NCBI GenBank assembly: GCA_965224765.1
Contig: CBDDAC010000030.1
Span: 1-64,000, forward strand
DNA: 64,000 nucleotides
From: CAZDBA01 sp965224765
Lineage (GTDB): Bacteria; Planctomycetota; Planctomycetia; Pirellulales; Pirellulaceae
Direction of reading: 5' to 3'
The notes beneath the pieces are model-generated. The model saw only the letters and a list, made by a program, of their open reading frames with translations. It made no database searches and was not told the DNA's origin. Position numbers and translations under genes: made by a program. Position 1 is the stretch's first letter. Every line of letters begins with the position of its first letter. Positions 1-9,133 of the stretch are shown one piece after another.

Positions 1-905
1 TTATCACTGATATCACTCGGCATACTGCCTGGGCGATTCAATCAGGAGAATCACTGGGAGGCTGGAAAGCTCTTCCTGCTAAGGATATTTTCGAACTCGA
101 GTACTGGATTCTGGAACAGGCGAAGCTGAAGAAGCCGACAGGTCCGGCAAAGCCTCACCACGGAAAGGTCGCTGTCGTGACAGGTGCCGCAGTTGGAATT
201 GGTCGCGCGACGGCTGAGCAATTGCACGCTGAAGGCGTGGTAGTGGTTGGACTCGATATCAACCCGGTGGTCGTAGAGAATTTTAATCAGCCGAGGCTGA
301 CCGGGCGCATCTGTGATCTCACCGATGAATCGAAAGTGAAGTCGCAAATAGAATCGGTCGTGGCCCAGTATGGGGGGCTGGACATCCTAGTTCTCAACGC
401 AGGCATCTTCAAGTCAGGTGAGATGATCGACGAACTGGATGAGACCTGGGACCGGACCCTCGAAGTCAATCTCACCGCAACTCAACGATTCCTCAAACAT
501 TCGATCCCCTATCTCAAACGGGGAGTGGATGCATCTGTTGTGTTGATTGGATCACGCAACTATTCCGCTCCAGGGGCAGGTGCCGCTGCCTACTCCGTTT
601 CCAAGGCGGGCGCAACTCAGCTGGCCAGAGTGGCGGCTCTGGAACTGGCAAAGCACAAAGTGCGAGTGAACATACTGCACCCGGATGCGGTGTTTGACAC
701 AGAACTCTGGACTCAGAAAGCTCTTGAACGTTCCGCGAAGCGCTACGGCATGACAATAGAGCAATACAAAACCAAAAATCTTCTGGGCCGCGAAGTGCGG
801 TCAATTGATGTTGCGAAACTGGTTTCAATCGTCGCTTCAGATCTCTTCTGTGCAACTACCGGCGCGCAGATCCCGATCGATGGCGGATCCGATCGCGTGA
901 TCTAG
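1..905 (+). CDS. Bifunctional aldolase/short-chain dehydrogenase, C-terminal part (5' truncated)
   Basis: The open frame is already open at base 3 and runs to a TAG at 905, so the gene starts before the window. After a linker containing LEYWILEQAKLKK comes a complete SDR Rossmann domain. It has TGAAVGIG (nucleotide binding), LNAGIF, a serine in IGSRNYSA, and the catalytic Y-S-V-S-K. It ends TGAQIPIDGGSDRVI. The linker plus this ending match the family in which a class II sugar-phosphate aldolase is fused to an SDR, like the rhamnulose-phosphate aldolase/lactaldehyde dehydrogenase proteins. The aldolase half is not visible, so the substrate (rhamnose or fucose catabolism) is inferred. A stand-alone SDR is less likely because coding sequence continues upstream of the fold. 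Confidence 0.85.
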   Translation, partial: ITDITRHTAWAIQSGESLGGWKALPAKDIFELEYWILEQAKLKKPTGPAKPHHGKVAVVTGAAVGIGRATAEQLHAEGVVVVGLDINPVVVENFNQPRLTGRICDLTDESKVKSQIESVVAQYGGLDILVLNAGIFKSGEMIDELDETWDRTLEVNLTATQRFLKHSIPYLKRGVDASVVLIGSRNYSAPGAGAAAYSVSKAGATQLARVAALELAKHKVRVNILHPDAVFDTELWTQKALERSAKRYGMTIEQYKTKNLLGREVRSIDVAKLVSIVASDLFCATTGAQIPIDGGSDRVI

Positions 906-1427
906 TCACGCGGCTAACCAACCGGTTCAGCAAAGATGGAAAGAATTACTAAGCCGCGTTTGGACTTTTCTTCGCTCATTACAATTTCTGAATACAACAC
1001 TCAACGATCAACCGCCATCAAAAGTAATAGGCGGATCCGGAAAATTCAAAATTTTTGTCGATAAAACCAAAAACACAAAATCTCCATACTCCCGAAAAAA
1101 CAATAATTTTCTTCGGCCAAATTAGAAGTTGATGGGAGTAACTCACTAGTACCGGGACCGTTTTGAATTGACAGGTAACAAGGCTAAGAAAACTGGTGTA
1201 TCTGATGTTCTTGGCCCGCCAATCGAAGACGTGCGAGGTACTAGACTGTTGGCAGAACACCACATGCCCACGCAAGCGAGGAGCATGGCACCTGTCGTCG
1301 AGGTTTTTGCCTTTTACGGGAGGTTGGAGGCTCCTGCCGAAACAATTCTTGTTCCTCTCAAACGCGGACCTTGGTACGAGGTCCAATGTGGACATCGCCA
1401 AAAAATCAATCACCTGTAGGAGACGAA
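906..1427. other. Intergenic region ending in a dispersed repeat
   Basis: This 520-base stretch holds no convincing gene. The first ~240 bases are A/T-rich and featureless to me. From about 1150 to 1385 it consists of one copy of the modular repeat described separately. The last 40 bases carry the ribosome-binding site for the next gene. Confidence 0.6.
1150..1385. repeat. Modular dispersed repeat, order C-A-B
   Basis: One copy of the dispersed repeat family seen again at 8491, 46322 and 53369. The order is module C (ccgttttgaattgac, then ctgatgttcttggcccgcc), module A (cccacgcaagcgaggagcat) and module B (gaggctcctgccgaaac, then cttgttcctctcaaacg). It lies wholly between genes. It differs from the tandem copies at 8.5-9.1 kb by scattered substitutions, for example ggacct for ggatct near the end. 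Confidence 0.8.
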
Positions 1428-2345
1428 TTGACCATACTTAAGTCAATCTGGTTATTGGGCAGTCTAATGGCCATTACCGCACTGGTGGGAGATGTTGTGG
1501 GCAACCCAGCCAACGCGCCCAAACAGACTGGCACCAATGATGGTTCAGCATTATCAACATCGATGAACGCTGTCTCGAACGATCCTGTGGTTAGGGCAAC
1601 ACCTCCTGCGAATGTCGCTGCCAGACAAGAAGGTGAGTGGGGGCACCTCACCGGGCGGATTCTCGTTTCCGGGGATTTACCCCTTGCTGAGCCTGAAAAC
1701 ATAAACAAAGACCAGGATTCCTGCCTCGCAGAAGGGGACCCGCCTGTTGATGACAATTGGATCGTTGGAAAGGATGGAGTCCTCAAAGACGTATTCGTCA
1801 TGATGTACCTCAAAGGTTCTGATCCACCCGCAATTCATCCATCTTATGAAGAAGTCAGAAACACGCCAGTTGTGATCGACAACATCCAATGCCGTTTCGC
1901 GCCTCACGCACTGTTTGTTTGTACTGGCCAAACATTTCGAATGAAGAATAGCGACGATGTAGGACACAATTGCCACGTTAAGACGTTTGCCAACGAAAAG
2001 AACGTCAATGTTCCGGTGAACGATCATGTCGATGTGACTTTCACCGACGTTGATTCGACTCCGGGAGCGATTGTCTGTGACGTCCATCCCTGGATGGACG
2101 CCGTTTTGCTTGTTCGCGACGAACCTTATGTAGCGATATCAGCTGAGGACGGCAAGTTTCGAATCGAAAACATTCCTGCTGGTGAGTGGAAGTTTCAATT
2201 TTGGCACAAGAACTGGGCCAAAATGAGAAAGTTAGAAGTCGAAGGATATGATGTTGGTCGCAAGGGCGAAATCACCTTGACCATCATCGATGGTGAAACA
2301 CTCGATCTTGGTGACATGACCATCGACACGGAACATATCCGTTAA
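1428..2345 (+). CDS. Secreted cupredoxin-like protein with carboxypeptidase-regulatory-like domain
   Basis: The 305-residue protein has an N-terminal hydrophobic signal segment (SIWLLGSLMAITALVGDVVG), so it is probably exported. I chose the TTG at 1428 because AGGAG lies 5 bases upstream; a further TTG at 1371 would start inside repeat sequence. The middle (about residues 150-215) has a plastocyanin-like pattern: VGHNCHV, then IVCDVHPWM, giving candidate Cu ligands His, Cys, His and Met. The last ~80 residues (AEDGKFRIENIPAGEWKFQFWH) resemble a carboxypeptidase regulatory/transthyretin-like beta domain. Family knowledge suggests periplasmic electron transfer or copper binding. The partner is unknown, and spacing in the Cys-His-Met loop is shorter than in classical plastocyanin, so copper binding is inference. 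Confidence 0.75.
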   Translation: MTILKSIWLLGSLMAITALVGDVVGNPANAPKQTGTNDGSALSTSMNAVSNDPVVRATPPANVAARQEGEWGHLTGRILVSGDLPLAEPENINKDQDSCLAEGDPPVDDNWIVGKDGVLKDVFVMMYLKGSDPPAIHPSYEEVRNTPVVIDNIQCRFAPHALFVCTGQTFRMKNSDDVGHNCHVKTFANEKNVNVPVNDHVDVTFTDVDSTPGAIVCDVHPWMDAVLLVRDEPYVAISAEDGKFRIENIPAGEWKFQFWHKNWAKMRKLEVEGYDVGRKGEITLTIIDGETLDLGDMTIDTEHIR

Positions 2346-2484
2346 TAGATCACAAAGCATGGGTCGGGCAATTGGGAGTTGGCGGCTGCTTCACCAATCG
2401 CTATTGTCGGCAATGCTCTTGCACCAAACTCAACCTTGGAAAGGTCTTTGCTGAGTCACTGCTCCTTGTACCATCGAAAGCCAA

Positions 2485-2508
2485 GTGTGAGTGACAAGCC
2501 ACTCACAC
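2485..2508. terminator. Perfect hairpin between convergent genes
   Basis: A 9-bp perfect inverted repeat (gtgtgagtg / cactcacac) with a 6-base loop lies between the ends of the cupredoxin-like gene (+) and the unknown gene at 2538 (-). Its position suits a shared terminator, but no T-run follows on the + strand. Confidence 0.4.
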
Positions 2509-2537
2509 CTGATCATTAGGATTCTTCTGAAAGGATA

Positions 2538-3924
2538 CTATTTTTTTGATTCTGCAATAGGAATCAAATTGATCGAAATTGATTTGTCCATCTTCTCCAT
2601 GGGCCAACCGTCGATCATTAGATAAGAAGTCACTTTGATCTCCGCCTTTTTATGTTCCGGCGTTTCGATGAGATTCTTCAGGTCCTCATCAATCCACTCC
2701 GTTAATTTCGTATGGGTAACGCCGACCTGATCGTCCGTGAAAAGGTCCATGCATCGTGGAGCACTTTTTTTATAGGTGCTTTTTGATTTGTCTTCAAATA
2801 GGATCTCGTAAACAAGTTTAAGCTTTGTCGGTGAGGATTGTTGCTGTACAGCCAGTTGTCCTTCGTCCATTGGGTTCTTGGAGTCCAGTTTCACCTTGTA
2901 TCTTGCCTCTTGCTCTACTGGCTTCAAGACTAGTCGAGTGGGATTCTCGCCAAAATACGAGTAGTACTCAAATTTGGGTACTTTGTCCCAGTCGAATTGA
3001 CTGGATACTTTATCTGCTTTCTTCTTGCTTGCCTGCTGGATCATCTTTGGATTTGACATTCCGCTCGGTGTTCCAACGCGAACTTCAAAACCATCTGCCG
3101 AGATGAACAAATCCGTTCGCATGGTTGCCCGGACGCGAATCAACTGACGACTAATGATCTCAACTTCGGGATCAGTTTCGCCGATCGTGTCAAACTCGTA
3201 GCCGCCGATTACAACGTGAGTTAAAGTAGGGTGAAAGTTCTTTCCTGAGATGAAAAAATCCGCGACCATCGTCTTCGTTGTTTTATCAACGGTTTCACGT
3301 GCAGCCAACTTGGACAGGCCGTGGCAATCGTAGATCTTTGGTCGGAGGCTGCGTTCTCCCTCATCAAACAACTCTCCAGCAGGATGGTCGTAGTCATAGG
3401 GCACGTTGACGACGTGAGTCTGCAACCCCAACATCGATTCCAGCTGATCGATTCGACTGGTCAATCGCGCTAGATCACCTGGTCGGCATTCTGCTACGCA
3501 TTCCTTGCCACAAAGGTAACTTCGTAGGTCTTGCCGTTTGCATCCCTCGAGGATCAGCTCTTCGTAGCTTCGTTTTGCTTTACCTGGCTTGGACAATCTT
3601 TCCCAATTGGTCGTCACATCGAAACCAACTTGAGTCACAAAGCTGGGCATCGCGATAAGGACTTCACACTCACGAATCCCAGGTTCTAGACGATAGGTCT
3701 TCGCATCTTCCGCTCGCGTTTGCGGCAAAAGATTGTTGAGGACAACCCCTCGGTTCAGTCGATCTGGTGATTGGACTCTCGGATAAAAATACCAGCCAAA
3801 GGTGCCATGCCATGAACAAATCCAACGGTCGTTCGATTGACACCGATGGCCGCAGTATCTCGCGCAAGCTCCTTTGCCAGTTGTACTCGTTGAGCCACAT
3901 TCCATCGCTGTCGCTTTCAATCAC
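2538..3924 (-). CDS. Hypothetical protein, apparently interrupted by two frameshifts near its start
   Basis: I do not recognise this gene. One frame is open over ~460 codons and ends ISINLIPIAESKK, but its first ~45 codons (about 3790-3920) read unlike protein. In a neighbouring frame bases ~3900 to ~3785 read VAQRVQLAKELARDTAAIG and on to GFVHGMAPLAGIF. This joins well to YPRVQSPDRLNRGVVLNN in the main frame if one T is added to a T5 run (bases 3785-3789). A second one-base shift near 3900 would join it to a GTG start at 3924 (MIESDSDG), which has an AAGGA about 8 bases upstream. The body has two cysteine clusters (YLCGKECVAEC) and beta-rich sequence, with no signal peptide or obvious enzyme motif. 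Confidence 0.55.
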
Positions 3925-3993
3925 TTGTTTATTCCTTTTCTGACTTTCATAACCCTACTATGGTACTGGCCCTAGATATGGACCTCGCAAAAT

Positions 3994-4266
3994 CTAGAAA
4001 TACTCAAATTCTTCCACATCTTGATTCAGGGTCGTTGAGTGTGTTCCTCCAAATGTAATTGCAATTGCCTGCCTGATAAAGCTAGAACCCGAACCAACTC
4101 GCTCAAATGTATCGGGAAAACCCGGTGAATTGCTTGTCGCGTGGGTGGCAAAATTGAGTACCGAAAGCTCCGGTGAAAAATCGATTTGTAGTGCACCGGC
4201 AAGCGAATGCCAGTCGATCAAGTTATTCAGAAGGAGGGGCTCTGGCTTCATGGAGTCTCTGCGCAC
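3994..4266 (-). CDS. Possible small hypothetical protein upstream of the 2538 gene
   Basis: A 90-codon frame lies 70 bases upstream of the unknown minus-strand gene and on the same strand. It ends THSTTLNQDVEEFEYF. Composition is protein-like, but it has no motif I recognise. A TTG at 4266 or the ATG at 4251 could start it, and neither has a good ribosome-binding site. It overlaps the start of a plus-strand frame, so at most one of the two is likely to be real. Confidence 0.3.
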   Translation of the reverse strand: MRRDSMKPEPLLLNNLIDWHSLAGALQIDFSPELSVLNFATHATSNSPGFPDTFERVGSGSSFIRQAIAITFGGTHSTTLNQDVEEFEYF

Positions 4267-4446
4267 TTGGCTGAGAAGAACCCGTCACTGGCATTTACCG
4301 TTCGGGTAGAGATTGTTTTACGGGACTTTAATCAAGACAATTCGAAACCGGACAAAAAGAAAGTCAATCTGAACGTGAAAGTTCGCTTTCGATTTGCTAC
4401 TGCAAGAAAATACGATTTATGGGGAATAGACTTTCCTGAGCAATAA
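4207..4446 (+). CDS. Possible small hypothetical protein
   Basis: A 79-codon frame, charged and beta-strand-like in its second half (KKKVNLNVKVRFRFATARK), ending DFPEQ. No signal peptide or known motif is visible. It could be the tail of a decayed gene. It overlaps the 5' end of the minus-strand frame at 3994-4266. Evidence for translation is weak. Confidence 0.25.
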   Translation: MPVDQVIQKEGLWLHGVSAHLAEKNPSLAFTVRVEIVLRDFNQDNSKPDKKKVNLNVKVRFRFATARKYDLWGIDFPEQ

Positions 4447-4884
4447 AGATTCTTAGCAGATTATCGGCAAGGGGGAGGAAGCATTAAATTGAGATCAGCC
4501 AGTTTGCCGATCCTCGATTTTCTTGCCAGGAGTTTGTGGACTTACATCGGCCTGTTGCGAAGCAACTCGTTAGAAGTCTATGAAATTCAGTTAGAGTGAA
4601 GATTTTCTCTCTTCCGAATTCTGGACGTGGCTGTTGCGAGAATACAGGGCGATTTGCAAGGAAGACGAATCACCGTTTCGACCGAGATCACTATTTTGGT
4701 TGCTAGTTGTCCCCCACCCTGACCGCATTAAATGATGCAAAAATGCCTCATCTGGGTTGGGTTTTCTCCGCATCGCGTTCCTAAATCGCAGCAATCTGGT
4801 AAGGAACAACGGGGCAAAAACAGCAAATCCCCGACGATCAGCCTTTCGGAGCGTTGTGGCATGCACTTTGCAATTCAGTCCAGT
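4447..4884. other. Intergenic region without recognised features
   Basis: About 440 bases upstream of the pilin gene. Open frames on both strands here lack protein-like composition. I see no repeat module, hairpin or RNA gene, and the pilin promoter presumably lies here. Confidence 0.4.
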
Positions 4885-5079
4885 ATGAAGACAACAAACA
4901 AAACCTCTGCCTTGTTTAATTTCCACCGCGACCAAGAAGGCGCTACTTCTGTTGAGTATGCCATCATGCTGGCTTTGATCGCGGCTGTCTGTGTTGTCGC
5001 GATCACCTCGGTTGGTGGTGAAGCCGGTTCATTCTGGAGCAACAACAGCGATGAAATAGCCAACGCGTTTAGCAAGTAG
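4885..5079 (+). CDS. Flp family type IVb pilin
   Basis: A 64-residue protein with the layout of Flp/Fap pilins: a short basic leader, then a prepilin-peptidase-like site DQEGATSVEYA with Glu at mature position ~5. A single hydrophobic helix follows (YAIMLALIAAVCVVAI) and a short polar tail. Such pilins are cut by a TadV/PilD-type peptidase and assembled by a Tad machine, none of which is in the window, so this is an isolated pilin gene. A start at 4732 would add a 51-residue extension unlike pilin leaders, so I chose the ATG at 4885, although no clear ribosome-binding site precedes it. Confidence 0.85.
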   Translation: MKTTNKTSALFNFHRDQEGATSVEYAIMLALIAAVCVVAITSVGGEAGSFWSNNSDEIANAFSK

Positions 5080-5262
5080 CGCCAACCAAAACAAAACGTC
5101 GCCCAAATGACTTCCTGATGGGGTAAACCGGCGCAATTCTGCTGATTTCGTCTGTGTATTCGCCTATTCAAATCAAAGCCAAACACCATCGCCCTTGATT
5201 TGCCACCCATGTGGCGAAACACAAATTTCTAAAATCGAGTTGACTCCGCGATGCCACCTGCT

Positions 5263-5311
5263 AAAACTAAATGATTAGTTTTTAATTCTAACGACTTAGA
5301 TTTAAACTAAG
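5263..5311. promoter_or_regulatory. Two dyads upstream of blaI, candidate BlaI operators
   Basis: Two inverted repeats sit 30-75 bases before the BlaI start: aaaactaa/ttagtttt with a 4-base spacer (5263-5282), and cttag/ctaag with a 7-base spacer (5295-5311). Both share the half site actaa. BlaI/MecI dimers bind dyads and repress their own operon, so these are good operator candidates. The half site is not the tacannntgta of staphylococcal systems. Confidence 0.5.
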
Positions 5312-5338
5312 CGTCATCATTTATAGGTGGAGTGAAGC

Positions 5339-5717
5339 GTGAGCAAAAGAATTAAGCTGACGGAGCGAGAGTTAAGCATCATGCAAGTGCTTTGGGAGCA
5401 AGGTGAAGCAACGATTGCAGATGTGCATGAAATGCTAAATAGCCAAGGCAATGATCTCGCGTACACGTCCGTTGCGACGATCGTTCGGATTTTGGAAGAA
5501 AAAGGAATCCTAGAAAATACTCGCGACAAGAGGCCATTCCTTTATCGAGCACTTTACGACTTCAAACACGTATCGAAAAACATTGTCGATGACATGATCG
5601 ACCGACTGTTTGGGCGGATCGCGGCGCAGACTTTTGGTTCAACTCGCTGAAGATGAAGAGTTTTCCCGGAAGGAACTTGCGGCAATCAAAAAACTGCTGG
5701 AAAGGAAAGACGGATGA
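5339..5717 (+). CDS. blaI: BlaI/MecI/CopY family transcriptional repressor, frameshifted near its 3' end
   Basis: Starts at GTG 5339 with a winged-helix domain typical of BlaI: LTERELSIMQVLWEQGEATI, then YTSVATIVRILEEKGIL. As written, the frame ends after GRIAAQTFGSTR at 5650. Removing one T from the TTTT run at about 5633-5636 restores AAQTLVQLAEDEEFSRKE and the helix LAAIKKLLERKDG. That frame ends at TGA 5715-5717, overlapping the ATG of the next gene. The restored tail matches the C-terminal dimer region of the second BlaI at 49176. The protein should repress this operon and be cleaved or released when the downstream M56 sensor is triggered. The frameshift may be a sequencing error or a real inactivation. 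Confidence 0.85.
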
Positions 5718-6946
5718 CGTTTTTGCTTTATCTGGGGCAGCTCACCATCATCTCATCATTTGTTGCAATGATCTACTGCTTGGGTCGGCATCGATTAAGA
5801 GGCTGTGGCAAAAGATTGTTGATCGCCGGCATGCTCAGCCTAATGCTGTTATCAGCATCGACGGCTTTTCCGGTATATGAATGGTTGACTATCCCAAGAC
5901 TGGATGTCGGCCAAACTCGATTGCCCGCATCCGCCAACGAAGGGGCAGGCGAGAATGAAACCAACCTCGTCTTTACAGGCTGGCGTTGGCCAGAATTTCT
6001 ACTCCAAGTTCTTGGAGCTGCGATTGCTATTCGCGTTGTGTTTTTCGGCGTCGAACTGGTTCGACTTGTCCGGCTAACTCGCAGGTCGTCTACGATTTCA
6101 ATTCTTGAGCTGGCGGCCTGCAATCAGCATCTATCCAGGCAGCTGAATGAGTTGGAGAGCGACTATTCAGGTGGGCGCATTCGCTTCGCCGTTTCCAACG
6201 AAATCGACAAAGCAGCAACATTCGGGATCTGGCACCAGGTCATATTATTACCCGTTGACTGGGGAAACTGGTCTCCAACGAAGCTGGCTGCCGTTGTTAC
6301 ACACGAATTGGAACACGTAAGACGCTTCGATTGTGTCTTCAGAATCGTGACAGAGTTAATAACGGCGATTCACTTTTATCACCCAATCGTCCGATGGCTT
6401 GCCAATCAATTTCGACTGGAACAAGAATTCGCCGCTGACCAGGCCGTGCTGAACCACCTGGGTGCCGTCGAATACGAAACACTGCTGGTTCAGGAGTCGC
6501 TGGGAATCGCAAATTATCGACAGTTGCTTCTGGCACCGTCTTTCTCGGTGAATTCAAAATCGATTCTCCGCAGTCGGATCGAGCGGATAAGAGAGCATCG
6601 ACAATTTCCTGAACAAGACGGTCGACGATGGTATGTGGGTGTTCTTGCGGCGCTGGCGTTCCTGTTGCTCGTCGTTTGTGGAATACAGGTTGATGCCAGT
6701 CAATCGAGCCAGACATTGAACGTCAATTCCACGTCAACACTGGCACGCGTTCAAGACACTGCGCCGACCATCAAAAAATCTTCAATTGCCAATGCAACGT
6801 CAAATCCTGATACGCAACGTATTTTTGACTTCAGTAAAATGTTCACACTCAACTGGAATTCAAGACAACTAAAGGACAGCGTCTCGGAAGAATCTGAGAC
6901 TGCAATGGCCGTCGACAAAACATACTCGTTCACTATTGGAGACTAG
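5714..6946 (+). CDS. M56 family (BlaR1/MecR1-like) membrane metallopeptidase
   Basis: A 410-residue protein starting at an ATG that overlaps the restored blaI stop, with AAGGAAAG upstream. N-terminal membrane helices (FLLYLGQLTIISSFVAMIYC, LLIAGMLSLMLLSAS) precede the zinc motif HELEH in VVTHELEHVRRFDC. The segment EQEFAADQAVLNHLG supplies the second glutamate, as in BlaR1. A further helix (LAALAFLLLVVCGI) and a ~70-residue tail follow. Unlike staphylococcal BlaR1 it has no penicillin-binding sensor domain. The family role is signal-dependent cleavage of the partner BlaI. It is translationally coupled to BlaI and followed after 2 bases by a serine hydrolase. Confidence 0.88.
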   Translation: MTFLLYLGQLTIISSFVAMIYCLGRHRLRGCGKRLLIAGMLSLMLLSASTAFPVYEWLTIPRLDVGQTRLPASANEGAGENETNLVFTGWRWPEFLLQVLGAAIAIRVVFFGVELVRLVRLTRRSSTISILELAACNQHLSRQLNELESDYSGGRIRFAVSNEIDKAATFGIWHQVILLPVDWGNWSPTKLAAVVTHELEHVRRFDCVFRIVTELITAIHFYHPIVRWLANQFRLEQEFAADQAVLNHLGAVEYETLLVQESLGIANYRQLLLAPSFSVNSKSILRSRIERIREHRQFPEQDGRRWYVGVLAALAFLLLVVCGIQVDASQSSQTLNVNSTSTLARVQDTAPTIKKSSIANATSNPDTQRIFDFSKMFTLNWNSRQLKDSVSEESETAMAVDKTYSFTIGD

Positions 6947-6948
6947 CA

Positions 6949-8466
6949 ATGAAAATCATAACCACCCTGATCATCAGCAGCATCTTGTCGGTCGCCGGCG
7001 TTTCCTTTGCAGCCGTACAGGCACAGTCGTCGAAACAAGAATCTGAAGACCTATTTGACGACTACCCCGATACGACTGTCGGTAGCCGGGCACGCGACTT
7101 CATGGAAGCGTTCAACTCTGAGACCAACGAAAAGATGGAAGAGTACCTCAAGACGCATATGTCGCCAACGGATTATACGAAACAACAGTTGGAATCGCTG
7201 GTAAGTCAATTCGCCGCCATCCAAGCGCAAGTCGGCAAGCTGGATGTTGCCGCGATCGAAGACGCTGAAGAGTTCTCACTGGTGATCAAAACCAAAACGG
7301 TGAACACAGGCGACTGGATTGATATTGCGTTCAGCGTAGAAGAGAAAGATCCTCATTGCCAACTTGGACTGGGAATCACTCCTGGGCGGGCTCCTTCCGC
7401 GATTGACTATACGCAATGGAACGACTTGCCAGATTTGCTGAGCATGTTGGTCAATGAAACTAAGGCGCCTTCGATGGTAATGGCAATTGTCAAAGACGGG
7501 AAAATTCACAAGTCAGCCGTTTCTGGTATCCGAAAAACAGGAGACGAAACGAAATCGGAACTTGCCGATCGATATCATATCGGCTCGGTCGGAAAATCGA
7601 TGACGGCTGTGTTGATTGGAAAACTGGTTGAAGAAAACAAAATCACATGGAATACAACCATCGGCGACATTCTCACCGACATCGAAATGCGAGAGGAATA
7701 CCGCGATGTCACCGTTCTTCAATTGCTGAACCACCGCAGCGGACTCCAAGCATTTGTCGACGACAGGAATTACGACCGAACACAGTTCGTTGATGACGAT
7801 CTGACTGCTGAACAGCAACGTGAGGCACTTGTGAAATCTGCATTGCAGAAAGAACCCGTCGGGCCTGCAGGAAAAACGATGACCTACTCGAATGCAGGCT
7901 ATGTAGTCCTTGGAGTAATGGCAGAGCGTATCGCAGCCAAACCATTCGAAAGGTTGATGGCCGAGTATGTTTTCGAGCCCCTCAAGTTCGAGCAAGCAGG
8001 TTTTGGTTGGCCGCAAAGCAAAGATCGCACTCAACAACCAGCAGGCCACGCTTTGGCTGGCCAGCAAGTACTAGCCTTGGAGGCAGACCAATTCAACACA
8101 GGGCACTATCTAAACCCAGCTGGCAACGTACATCTTTCCATATCCGATCTCGCAACCTATGCCATTTTTCATCTCAAAGCCCTCAAAGGGCAATCATCGA
8201 TTCTGACGCCCGAAGTCGCGACACAACTCCACTCGCCACCAGAAGGTGGAAACTATGCGGCTGGTTGGTTCGTTGCCAAAGCCGCCGATGGTACGCCGAA
8301 ACATTTCCACAATGGTTCCCTCGTTGTTTTCTACGCCGCAATATTCCTTTATCCCGAACATGATGCAGCAATCGTGGTTGCCTCGAACATGGGCACCAGC
8401 GTCGAGCCGGATGTGTTGAAGGCCGTCGAAGCGGTCTTTGAAAAAGAGATCCGTCAAACAAAATAG
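6949..8466 (+). CDS. Exported serine hydrolase of the beta-lactamase (class C/PBP4-like) family
   Basis: A 505-residue protein with signal peptide MKIITTLIISSILSVAGVSF ending around AVQAQ. About 110 residues follow that resemble a DUF3887/secreted-adaptor fold, then the hydrolase. Visible catalytic motifs are SxxK in GSVGKSMT (about residue 213), YxN in TYSNAGY (about 312) and a third motif HFHNGSL (about 447). Its start is 2 bases after the M56 stop, with GGAG 7 bases upstream, so it is in the same operon and probably controlled by BlaI. Activity could be beta-lactamase, D-aminopeptidase or esterase; sequence alone does not decide. Confidence 0.85.
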   Translation: MKIITTLIISSILSVAGVSFAAVQAQSSKQESEDLFDDYPDTTVGSRARDFMEAFNSETNEKMEEYLKTHMSPTDYTKQQLESLVSQFAAIQAQVGKLDVAAIEDAEEFSLVIKTKTVNTGDWIDIAFSVEEKDPHCQLGLGITPGRAPSAIDYTQWNDLPDLLSMLVNETKAPSMVMAIVKDGKIHKSAVSGIRKTGDETKSELADRYHIGSVGKSMTAVLIGKLVEENKITWNTTIGDILTDIEMREEYRDVTVLQLLNHRSGLQAFVDDRNYDRTQFVDDDLTAEQQREALVKSALQKEPVGPAGKTMTYSNAGYVVLGVMAERIAAKPFERLMAEYVFEPLKFEQAGFGWPQSKDRTQQPAGHALAGQQVLALEADQFNTGHYLNPAGNVHLSISDLATYAIFHLKALKGQSSILTPEVATQLHSPPEGGNYAAGWFVAKAADGTPKHFHNGSLVVFYAAIFLYPEHDAAIVVASNMGTSVEPDVLKAVEAVFEKEIRQTK

Positions 8467-8490
8467 GCCATCTCAAAAACTTGATGCTTT

Positions 8491-9133
8491 GCCCACGCAA
8501 GCGAGGAGCATGGCACCCGTCGCCGAGGTTTTGCCTTTTACGAGAGGTTGAGGCTCCTGCCGAAACAATTCTTGTTCCTCTCAAACGTGGATCTTGGGGC
8601 GAGTACACGGGCCGTTTTGAATTGACGCGTAACATGGCTAAGAAAACCGGTATCTGATCTTCTCGGCACGCCAATCGAAGACGGGCCTAGGCTGTTGGCA
8701 GAACAACATGCCCACGCAAGCGAGGAGCATGGCACCCGTCGTCGAGGTTTTTCCCTTTTTACGGGAGGTTGAGGCTCCTGCCGAAACAATTCTTGTTCCT
8801 CTCAAACGTGGATCTTGGGGCGAGTACACGGGCCGTTTTGAATTGACGCGTAACATGGCTAAGAAAAACCGGTATCTGATCTTCTCGGCACGCCAATCGA
8901 AGACGGGCCTAGGCTGTTGGCAGAACAACATGCCCACGCAAGCGAGGAGCATGGCACCCGTCGTCGAGGTTTTTCCCTTTTTACGGGAGGTTGAGGCTCC
9001 TGCCGAAACAATTCTTGTTCCTCTCAAACGGATCTTGGGGCGAGTAAACGGGCCGTTTTGAATTGACGCGTAACATGGCTAAGAAAATCGGTATCTGATC
9101 TTCTCGGCCCGCCAATCGAAGACGGGCGAGGCA
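8491..9133. repeat. Three tandem copies of the modular repeat (A-B-C x 3)
   Basis: Copies start at 8491, 8710 and 8932, a period of 219-222 bases. Each runs module A (cccacgcaagcgaggagcat), B (gaggctcctgccgaaacaat, cttgttcctctcaaacg) and C (ggccgttttgaattgacgcg, ggtatctgatcttctcggc). The first two copies end in aggctgttggcagaacaaca; the third diverges after gaagacgggc. Copies differ by a few substitutions and single-base length changes in runs, so the array is recent. It begins 25 bases after the hydrolase stop and contains no credible gene. Confidence 0.9.

Noticed and set aside
5653..5880. Separate small gene between blaI and the M56 gene
   Set aside because: It is the wrong frame of the restored blaI tail and the M56 start.
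8638..9061. Open frames inside the tandem repeat (both strands, 117-129 codons)
   Set aside because: They only reflect the stop-free repeat sequence, repeating the same residues, with no start signals.
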